From NCBI GenBank assembly GCA_036852015.1, contig JAANDG010000031.1, positions 62,001 to 126,000 on the forward strand: a stretch of 64,000 nucleotides of DNA, given 5' to 3'. The position numbers and the translations under genes were made by a program. This stretch comes from Pelodera strongyloides (taxonomy: Eukaryota > Nematoda > Chromadorea > Rhabditida > Rhabditidae). Positions 22,601-31,800 of this stretch are shown here, piece by piece; positions within the stretch are counted from its first letter, which is position 1; every line of letters starts with the position of its first letter. The notes below the pieces were generated by a model. It worked only from the letters and a program-made list of their open reading frames with translations. It did not search any database and was not told where the DNA came from.

Positions 22601-24608
22601 TCTCGTGATCCCTTCGATGACCGCAACAATAGTACCATTCCTTCGGATACAAGAGAATACATCTTTACCAACTCCACCGGACGAAGCATCAAATCCGCAT
22701 CATCCTATCCAGCATAGATCCGATCAGCATACATCTATTCAAAGGGGATCTAGTCAGCACGGGTCTGACACTCATCCCGCACAAGTGCCGCACGGTCCGA
22801 TACCGCACCATGAAAACTGTCACAACAGTATAAAGCGGAGGAGTGGAAAGAAGTAGGAATAGTATTAGAATATTAGCATTCTAGATGAAAGTACATAGGA
22901 TTATAATCATTGTATGATCCAAAGCTAAAACTGTTCGGAGCCTACGTGGGGAGCTGCATAAGGTTGAGGCTGTATAAAATGAACAGATGATGACAATACT
23001 ATTGATATATGTCAGCACGTAAGCCGTAAGGGGGGAACAACATGGAAAGCGGTCTGTGAGAAAATATCAACCCATCAAAAAAAAATTAATAAATTAAAAA
23101 CTGAATCAATCAATCAATAAGGTAATTTCCAGATCGAAAAAGCATCGCTTGAGCGACACAGGGGAACAAATCCCAATGACAGAAGTGAATGGCTCAAACA
23201 GCAAGAAAAGTATTACGATTGAAGAGAAGGTGAGATTTTCTTGTTGGTCAGCCTCGTTGCAGGCCTAGGCTCGGGCTAGGGCTCAAGTTCAGCATCAGAG
23301 TCTGATCTTGGCCCAGGCTCAGTATTGAGCTTGAACTCTGGTTTGGTTTTGGGCTCAGCACCCAGGCTCAGTCTTCGGCTAAGGTTCGGCGCTGGGTTTG
23401 GGATCGAGCTTTTCTGCTTAGGTTTAGGGTTAGGGCTTAGTCACTGGCTTTAACTTAGTTCCAGGCCAAGAGTAAGGTTACACCTAGGCGTAGGCTCTAG
23501 TAAGTACAATATTCTTCAGATCAGCCGAGAAATGAAAACCACAGTGGAAAGTATTGCCTACATTGCGGAACATATGAAAGCAGAGATGGCCGATAAAAAG
23601 GTATCTTTTGTTATGTAATATTTGATCTTGTTTATCAAAAAATATGTTGGTTGGGATGAACTACAAACTACGAACTACAAATATGAAGTAGAAAGTAATA
23701 CAAACTACGTAGCAAATCCGGGGCGACAATGCCTTGATCCCACTAAAGATAAAGATAAAGTGCACGCCGTTTATCAACCGAAATCCGAAGAAGCGGTTTC
23801 AGGGGTATTCGGTAGTAACTAATTTTCCGGCGGATTTCTTACTGACCAATCCTCCTGTTAATTGTGAAAGTACTTTTCTAAATGTCAATATAATTATCAT
23901 ACACCCAGTGGTACTGATGACGAAAATCCCTGAAAGAATCGGTTAGTAACGATGAAATATAAGAAGGTTATTCGAATTTCATGGCAAGGGCGGCGTTTCC
24001 GCATGACGTAGTGTACCACCGGCCGGCTCCGAACTTGGGTTGCGTGGGTTAGATAGACTAACACGCAAGCCGCTCGACCACATATCCATTTATTTTTTGT
24101 CTATATTTATTAGATCCGTGATGATTGGAAGTACGTTGCAATGGTAATTGACCGGCTGCTACTCTTAATTTTCTTTGGAATAACTCTCGGTGGAACCCTA
24201 CAGATTATTCTGTCAGCTCCTCATGTTTTCGACTTTGTCGATCAGGAAAAGGTAGGTTTTAAATATTTATTCAATGCAAATATTTTGATAAATCACCATA
24301 GTGTCACCGGACAAAAGCAATGGTTGCTACGACAAATACATGTTAACATGTGATATCTTATTTCTTATCTTCTTATCTATGGTTTGCAATGGTTGACGGT
24401 ATTTGCATTGTAGCTATGGTAGTAGTGTTAGTAGCTACGGTACTGTCATGCATACTCTGCTTGCTACGGTAGTTTACCCGCTGGGTAACTTTTTCTTCGA
24501 TGTTAAAAAATTCTTATTTTAAATGAATTGTTCGTAATTCATTCTCCCATATTTAATACCTAATTTCAGATCATCAAAGAGCTGAGTCTGAAGTACAACT
24601 TGGTATAG
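13035..24608 (+). CDS. nicotinic acetylcholine receptor-like subunit, non-alpha type (gene 1 of tandem pair)
   Basis: A pentameric Cys-loop, ligand-gated cation-channel subunit of the plasma membrane, 607 aa. Exons: 13035-13194, 14425-14573, 15785-15852, 16191-16277, 17732-17832, 18195-18248, 18545-18600, 18875-18990, 20303-20435, 20726-20833, 20998-21181, 22600-22852, 23133-23229, 23520-23600, 24114-24251 and 24570-24608; all phases join. Exon 1 gives a signal peptide (hydrophobic residues 2-20) and a Thr/Ser-rich linker. The ligand-binding domain follows, with [15 protein letters not shown] and the Cys-loop C188[14 protein letters not shown]202. No YxCC pair precedes TM1, so it is a non-alpha subunit. 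TM1 is about 268-290. TM2 is about 297-318, preceded by Glu296 of the intermediate ring, which favours cations. TM3 is about 325-350, the cytoplasmic loop about 355-550, and TM4 about 558-580. The loop exon 22600-22852 is His/Ser/Pro-rich and less certain than the rest. A similar gene follows 480 bp downstream. Confidence 0.92.
13302..13372 (-). repeat. tRNA-like SINE head fragment, intron 1 of receptor gene 1
   Basis: On the minus strand GGTTCGAATCCGCC is a good B box, and CGTCTGACCGTAGACG resembles an anticodon stem-loop. The A-box half is weak. Antisense to the gene. Confidence 0.4.
13576..13675. repeat. GA simple repeat
   Basis: (GA)n interrupted by GGGACGAGG lies in intron 1 of receptor gene 1. 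It generates spurious Ser/Leu frames on the minus strand. Confidence 0.9.
13987..14049. repeat. GA simple repeat with GAGAGAGC/GAGAGTGA variants
   Basis: (GA)n with periodic C and T substitutions, intron 1 of receptor gene 1. Confidence 0.9.
15888..16056. mobile_element. MITE, CCGGCCGG family (intron 3, receptor gene 1)
   Basis: Starts TTAAAGCGAAAACCGGCCGG, ends GGCCGGTATTTCGCTTTAA. The interior carries TATGCAGCTTATGC and TCGAGCAAATTAGCATAAA, as in the other copies. About 169 bp. Confidence 0.9.
16536..16611. repeat. GA simple repeat
   Basis: GAGAGAGGGA repeats lie in intron 4 of receptor gene 1. The open frames running through it are artefacts. Confidence 0.9.
16998..17345. repeat. degenerate CCTTTTTC...GAGCC repeat
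   Basis: Words such as CCTTTTTC, GAGCCTTTTT and CATGGGCG recur at irregular spacing in intron 4 of receptor gene 1. It looks like a decayed tandem repeat. Confidence 0.5.
18471..18509 (+). repeat. interstitial GGCTTA/GGCTCA repeat
   Basis: Six units of GGCTTA then GGCTCA, equal to (TTAGGC)n, lie in intron 6 of receptor gene 1. Related but diverged words fill 23256-23500. Confidence 0.85.
18615..18797. mobile_element. MITE, CCGGCCGG family (intron 7, receptor gene 1)
   Basis: Same interior as the 15888 copy, with diverged ends TTAAAACGGAATACCGGCC and GGCATTTCGCTTTAA. Confidence 0.85.
19418..19848. mobile_element. dispersed repeat of about 430 bp, copy 1
   Basis: Begins TTAAAGGATCGCAGTCACTA and ends CCTTCCCTTAA. 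It is very similar over its whole length to 37422-37852. It contains an inner inverted repeat (CCCTGCAGTG and CACTGCAGG). It lies in intron 8 of receptor gene 1 and abuts the next MITE. Confidence 0.85.
19846..20018. mobile_element. MITE, CCGGCCGG family, diverged (intron 8, receptor gene 1)
   Basis: TTAAAGCGAAATATGGGCCG at the left. The interior has the family word TCGAGCAAATTAGCATAAA. The right end has lost the CGCTTTAA terminus. Confidence 0.75.
20628..20702 (-). repeat. tRNA-like SINE head, intron 9 of receptor gene 1
   Basis: On the minus strand TTGGCCGAGTGGCTAGCATG (A-box region) precedes GGTTCAATTCCTCC (B-box region). The anticodon stem cannot be closed normally. Antisense to the gene. 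Confidence 0.55.
21777..21882. mobile_element. short palindromic MITE, GGTTTGTGAAA type
   Basis: TAAAGCCGTATTGTACCTGG is matched by the inverse at the right end, ending GCTTTAA. The centre is ATGCATAGCATATGC. It lies in intron 11 of receptor gene 1. Confidence 0.8.
22383..22560. mobile_element. MITE, CCGGCCGG family (intron 11, receptor gene 1), inverted orientation
   Basis: TTAAAGCGAAATGCCGGCCG starts the element. The interior is the reverse complement of the 15888 copy (GAATTTAGCACGATTTTTTA). The right end is decayed. Confidence 0.85.
23256..23500. repeat. diverged GGCTYAGGYT repeat
   Basis: GGCTCAG, GGCTAGG and GGTTTAGGGTTAGGGCTTA words recur throughout intron 13 of receptor gene 1. This is consistent with a decayed TTAGGC/TTAGGG-type tract. 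Confidence 0.5.
24018..24092 (-). repeat. tRNA-like SINE head, intron 14 of receptor gene 1
   Basis: On the minus strand GTGGTCGAGCGGCTTGCGTG is followed by CCCAAGTTCGGAGCC at B-box distance. It has the same TTAGTCT word after the A box as the 20628 copy. Antisense to the gene. Confidence 0.5.
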
Positions 24609-24669
24609 AACAACAACGGAACAAACGTGCTGCTGAATACGGAACAAAGAAAAAATATATACATATAAA

Positions 24670-24675
24670 AATAAA
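24670..24675 (+). terminator. candidate polyadenylation signal of receptor gene 1
   Basis: AATAAA lies 62 bases after the stop codon in an A-rich stretch. It is the first such hexamer downstream of the gene. Confidence 0.5.
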
Positions 24676-25087
24676 AATTTATTCCTTGACTTGTTTGACT
24701 CAAACCGATTTTTCAACTGTAGTAAATGGGTACTGATTAAATTACGGCAATACAAAGAAATGTCAAAGAAGGGAAATCCTAAGACCCACACTAGGGCTAG
24801 GTACACAATAGGGACCATTCAGTTATGGACTTTTTTATACCTATATATATTAGTACAGTACCCAAGCTAAAAGGGTAAGTAACCCAACATTCGAAAAAAC
24901 GTCTCAAACGCTCACGATGCGGGTTCGTGGGTGGCCCGTGACCACCTTGAACCGCCACCCTGCGGTATGGGCCATCCCTACTGACTCTAGCCCGAAGACG
25001 CCGTGCAATTTTTGAATTCGTCGTCTGTTGCTCAGGTCCTCTGCGTGCGGAACATGTCATAAACAAACTTGAAAAGTTGTACGGCAT

Positions 25088-28000
25088 ATGCACACCCGTA
25101 CTGGTCCACGCTCTTGGTCGGCAAAATATTTATTTATTTATATAATTTCAGTTTTCCTCCTTTTCTTGGTCGTTTTCTGTTCGGAAGAAGAGAACCGTCT
25201 ACACAGGGACCTATTCACCGGCTACAATCCGCTTTTGCGACCGGCCACCAATTTATCGCATACCATTTCGGTGAGCGACCATTTTCCCACCGTTCTCATT
25301 GCCTTACGGTAGATCATCGTGGCCCCTGGTGAATAACTACACAGCTGAGGGGACTGAAAAGGGAATAAATATAAAGATAAAGAGTACCGGGTTATATTAA
25401 CCGAGTCCGCAGAAACGGTGCACAGGGTCAGGTTCATTTCTGGAGCAGGACATACTGGCCTTTCTACTATGCTTTCCGGAGGAAACGAAACAGAAGACAG
25501 CACACGCACACGACTCGCACGCTTTATTTTTCCAAACTATGGTGTAGTGTGTTGTATCTCTTGGACTTTATTTTACATTTTTCTCATTCTAGGTCGGCTT
25601 CAGTCTCGCCATGGTTCTCCTAATCAACGTCGATGAGAAGAATCAAGTAATGCAGACGAATGTTTGGCCTACAATGGTGAGAGTTAAAAATGATAAACAA
25701 AGAAACTCTAAGATTAACAACTGACTAACCATAACCGAGATTTTACAATATGTTACGCTTAAATATTTTCCGGGGCAGGGCATACACATAGAATAAACCC
25801 AGCAGCGCTCTCCTATGTTACCTTCGCGTTCTTTTGCTTTGAATGTGTAACGGATGAGACCCGAACTAGGGTTGTGTACCTAAGAGGCGAACATCCTAGC
25901 CATTGTACCAGAAATTCTCCAATCAATTTTTCAGCGTTGGTACGACTACCAAATGAGATGGGACCCATTGGATTACGATGGATTGGGCACTATTCGGGTG
26001 CCCTCGGATCGAGTATGGCTGCCCGATATTGTATTATTTAATAAGTGAGCGCTTTACAAACTTGTTCGCGTTCAGAGGAATGTTTATCACGTTGAAGTTC
26101 TATGTACCCATTTCGGACATAAGGTGGCTGAGGTAGCAGTTGCTACTGTCATACCCGTAAGTTGACGTGCCGCAGCTCGCTATAAAGTTATAATAAGGAT
26201 TTAATAAGGATTTATTGATTACATTCAAAGTACCTAATCAAAAGGCAACCCTAAGATGAGTTATTACAAAATATTCTTATGGAGAATTATTTTAAGCGTG
26301 CACCTTTATTCAAGGGTAAAAGTACAGATTCAATGTTTGCTTATGACATGTTCCGCAGGGTCGCACTAGGCGACGAGTTGCAGGTGGCAAATTGCTCGAC
26401 GTCTTTGGGCTAGGCCCAGCAGGACTGTCAAAGAGATAGAGATTGACCCGATGTCTATCTGCTTGTAATTATTACTTTAGCGCTGACGGCAACTACTTGG
26501 TCTCATTTCTGTCAAACGTTGTTGTGGAACACACGGGAGAGATGTTATGGGTTCCGCCTGCAGTATTCTTCTCGTCGTGTACTATTGACGTGGAGTATTT
26601 TCCCTTTGATGGTAATCTTTTTATTATAATATATTATATTATATGCGTGTGCACGAGCTATTATGGCTGCATGAGCTGTAAAACCCAGAGCGGCCTGGAG
26701 GCCACCTGTTGAGCACAACGCATAAACCATTAGAGTAAAATACAGATAGAGGTTTGGTGTTTTTCAGTCCCTTTAGATTTGATAATATTTCTTTGGTACT
26801 TCTTTTCCTCATGTACCATGTACCATTGACGTGGAATATTTCCCCTTTGATGGTACGAGGACTGGAACTGGTGCATACCATTTGCATTGCTACCATTCAT
26901 GCGGTAGCAGCTTAGTGCTGGCTTGGTACCATTTGTATGATACCCTTCCCAACTGTTGTATCAATACCCATCGGGAATCTGTGTTCTGTCATGATTTCTA
27001 ACAATCTGCGAAAAACTCCAGATGTTTCACAAACAAGTAGTAAATTCTTGTTGGTCAATTATAAGAAGTTCTCTGCAGCCTCGTAATAGGATTCATCTTC
27101 GCCAATCATATATTTTATTTGCTATTATTTCGTCCCGGGCCAGATCCGAACTTTGGTTGATTGTGTTAGAGGGAAGCGCGCTAGCCATTCGGTCACGTCA
27201 AGCAAGTCTATTAGTAGATTCCATTTCATGTTCAGAACAAGTTTGTACAATGCTATTTGGATCTTGGACCTTTGATCGCAATGAGGTGGTGATCAGTTAC
27301 TTGGATGGCAAAACACAGGTGCTAATTTCTTTTTAATGCGATACAATATCCGGTTTTTGAAACAGTTGGGCAATGTTGAATTAGGCTACAACTCCGTGCA
27401 GGATTTGCATACACTACATGGGAATACAGCGTCCAAAATAAAATCTGCTTCAAAAACCGGCTGTTATACGGTGTTTGTTCGCAAAGGGATACGCTAGTCA
27501 GCTGAACTGTGCGCGGACACAAATACAGAGGCGCGGCAGTGTGACGGCACGTGCGCCAGACAAGCGCCAACAGTGGATGGCGCACTAACGGCACACCAAT
27601 TTCGGTCGTTCAAACTAACAAATTCGGCGTACCCACAAATTGTCCTCTATGTAGCTTCCTATATACGAACAATCCGGTTTCTAATCAGCTGCTTCTGATT
27701 TTACTCATTAATATTAAGTTTACAAATTGATCTATTGATATTGATTGATTTAATAACTTCAGGTCGAGTTGAACGACTATTCGCCCAGCGGAATATGGGA
27801 TGTAATTGATGTGCCCGCATTTCTTTTGCAAAACAGGAGTCGAATTGCTTATCAGATTAAAATCAGAAGGTAATTAATAGGTAATTACATTACGGTAGTT
27901 ATCCAGCATTGCAGTGCTATAGTACCTTAGATAGTGACCTACTAATGAGCAGAAAAGCAATTACCAAAATGTAGTGCACATAGAGGATTTAATTTTATCA

Positions 28001-28808
28001 GATAAAACTGATAAAGTCCGTTTCACCAACTACTGAAATATCTACTAAAAATGTTCACATCCGATTCGTGTGACCAACTTTCATAGCCAACAAAGAAAAT
28101 AATACCTCAAACTAACTGATACCCGCAAAAAGAGCTACTACTCCCACCTTTTTTGTTCTTACTAACTTTAACCTAAAACTTGGGTAATCAAACCAGATTC
28201 GGGGTGTTCACGGGGCTGGCCCTAATCCTAATCTACAAGCGCCTTAGCCTAAGCCCTACGCCATAAGCACTAAGTTCCTTAGCCGAAGCCTACTAGTAGT
28301 ATGGCAATTCCGATTTTAATGTTCCTCTCATCTGCAAGAAGCCTCACCTCAAACTCGGGTAATCAAACCGGACTCGTGGTTTTTCAGGGGACTGGCCCTA
28401 AGCTTGAGCCTAAGTCTAAGTCCAACTGTTCAGGAAGACCCTCTTCTACACAGTGATTCTGATCCTTCCAACAGTGTTGATGGCCTTCCTCTCGATGTCT
28501 GTCTTCTATCTGCCGGCTGAAGCATCGGAAAAGATCACTCTAGCCATCTCGATACTCCTCGCTCTGGCCGTGTTCCTATTACTTATATCAAAGGTACGTG
28601 ATTTCTATGCTTTTATCCATGGTAATATTCAGGGTTTCATTATCTAAAGGGAAAAACTGGTGAGCAGATGAATGAGTGAGTTTTTTTTCTGTCAGCAACA
28701 TGTTAAGTTGTTTCACGGATTCACGTTTGTTGAATGATTACTTCCCCAAGTTATCTACCGTAGCCGTAGTTTGGCTTCCTTTTAGGTGGCAGTTGAGTGC
28801 TTGTTGCG

Positions 28809-28858
<50 letters not shown>

Positions 28859-31800
28859 TGAGAGGAGAGGAGAGGAGATTGTAGAGCTGAGTAGGAGGAG
28901 TCATGAAAATACATAAATAGTAAGAGAGTGGGGTCAGTGTATCTTCAGATTCTTCCCCCTACTTCGTCGTCTGTACCACTGATGGGCAAGTATCTATTGG
29001 TCACTTTTACCATGAACATCATCGCTATTATGGTCGGTCCTATTTTATTTGTTTACGTTTATCGTGACCGGGTGACGACGGTTTTTTAAGAAAATTTGAA
29101 CACTACAAGGTCTCCAAGTGGTCACCAAATGGCTTGGCCCACGGAAAACCCGGAAGACATCGTCAAATGAACCACATGGTGTGCATTAAAAACTCTTACT
29201 ATGAAGAATAGATGTACACTTGCCTACGCACTGGTACTGTCATCGAGTAGCAATATGCCACAAAAGAAAAAAAGATGGATAAGACGTGCACGCGTGCATT
29301 AATTTCATATTTTATAACTCGTCATGGTTCCAGGTTACTGTTGTTATCATAAATGTCTACTATCGTGGTCCAGCCACCCATACTATGTCACCGTGGGTAC
29401 GATACGTTTTTGTAAAGGTAAGGTGTATTTTGGTTGCTCACTTTCTCTCTTGTTTCTCATATTACTAACATGAATTAAGCGGTACCTCAACAGAAAATCT
29501 GGGCTCCGGTGGTTAGACGCGAGAACACTAGCTTGCCGCGCACACCCTGTTTGCTTGCGCACGCCTGACGTACATGTGGCACAGATACAGTGTGTGTGCC
29601 GCACTCTCCCCTAAAGCTCAACTATTCCAGAAACTGCCTCTCCTGCTTCTGATGAAACGTCCCACAACGCCTGAAGCGGAACAAATGAAAATCCGAAAAA
29701 CACTCGCGCAAACCAGCAGCACTGCTTTTCGACTGCCACTGTCCACCAAAAAGTCGGATGAGTCTTCAAATGGAGCGGTAAGAAGATGCGTTGTGCCAGG
29801 TGTGCGCGCGCATAGCTTCACTAGAAGTGCCGCCGCTTGGGGCTTGGGGTCAGAAGCAGCGTGATATGGTAGCGCGGCTGTGCAGCGATGTGAGCCAGTA
29901 GTCAGCGAGACGTTCGCCTGACACACTTTCGCCTGACCACCGAAAAACCATTTGACGACTGGTTGCAAGATGGTCTCCAACTGAAAATGATCACATGCAT
30001 TTTTTCATGTTTGTACTCAGCTTCTATGTAGTATATTCTAGGTTCACCAACCGATAGGCAAAACAAACTCCAAGGGACAAAAGGAACAACTGGCGGGAAA
30101 AGAATCAAAGGTAGACGTACGCTTAATTATAATTATCGTTATTCTAATTACCTTACAGCAATTATACGAAAACTCAGCTAATTACTCATTTTTTTCCAGG
30201 AACCTCTTGGAAGTGAAGCGATGAAAGCAATTGAAGCCATTGAATATATCACTGAACACTTGCGCACCAATAATGAGCAGAAATTGGTTGGTTTCAGTAG
30301 TCTTTCAATGAGCGTGAGAACCAAACGAGTAGTGTGCGGCTCGCCATTGGCATGCGCGCCCCATTATAGAAACGCGGCTTATATTCTTATATCACATGTT
30401 TCAGCAAAAAGAGGAGTGTCGTTTCTTTTCTATTGTACTGGACCGCCTCATCTAACTAAAGATATTGGAAATGTGCTAATTCAATGCCAGTAGTGGGCCG
30501 CTCTTAAAGGGACGCGGTCACTGAAAATACCCCCTATATTTTATTTCTTTTTTATTATCTAAAAGGTAAATAAAACACAATATTTGTACAAACATTACAA
30601 TTTGCAGTACCCTCACCGAGATATTCACCTCGGGGAAATAATGAAAAAAGTCCAGTTTGTACCGTAACCCAATTTTATAACGCGCGTGATACAGTAGCCG
30701 CATGGCAAATTGCCAGGTGCTACAAACTACAATAATTATTTACGGCAAAATTAAAGCGGAAAAGTGGAAATGAATGTTTCAAAGGTAAAAATAATGTGAT
30801 TTGGTCAAGTGAGAAGCTATTGGGTGATATGAATCTCACAAACAATAACAAAATTAAATGGTAACATCTACATAGTGTCGAGCTGTTGCGGGAAACCAAG
30901 AAAACACTTAATTGCTCAACATATGTATATTCGAACAGCGTCTTTCTACCTTTTCCGACCTGACATTTCACACTTGAGTTTTCAGAGGATAACATTCTAA
31001 AAGCAGTGTGTTAGCCACTTGCTGGACCGCGGGCACCTCCACCAACCACACACTAAGAAATGATCATACACAGAAATAAAATCACAAATTCGACAAACAT
31101 TCATACTTGTACAACATCGGCAACACAAATTCATTGAAATATTTATTACCCCAAATGAGTGGCTACTTGCTACTCAAAGAAGAAGACGGATAAAAAAAAA
31201 AACATTTTCTACGAAATTAACGAATTGTCGGCCCATCGATTCTTGCGAGTTCTTTCCTCCAACTCGCCACGTCCTTAATCCAGCACAACTGAAACAAAAG
31301 ATACTCAAGAATACCATAATGCAATGTATTACAGGCTAATGGATGTGTCTTTATAAGCAAAAGACTATTACGCGTCCAGTAAATGAAGTTTCAAAAATTG
31401 TATAGTTGAGGGGGCTGGTGACGAGCACATGTCAAAAGAAACAATCCATATGAGATCCTCAATGATCACCTAACCAAGCAACGCTCAGCAGTACAAGGTT
31501 TTATCTCTTCGTTAACAATTTTTATAGCGAAATACCGGGGGGGGGGGGGGGGGGTTTTGAAACGCATCGTGGACATTTGAGTTTTTACTTATCTATGGTA
31601 AATTACCCGAAGTTTTGCTCTAAGTTATTTTGCCATAAGCTTAAGTTATAATGCTGGTGTACCCGACGCCTTTCAAAACCTGGCCAGTCTTCCGCTTTAA
31701 TCAGTGTTAAGCAATACATCAACACTAAATGAGGAAATGAGGAAAAGCAATAAAAAAGTAAAATAAGATATGTTCTTACCATGGTTGTGGTTATGTCGCA

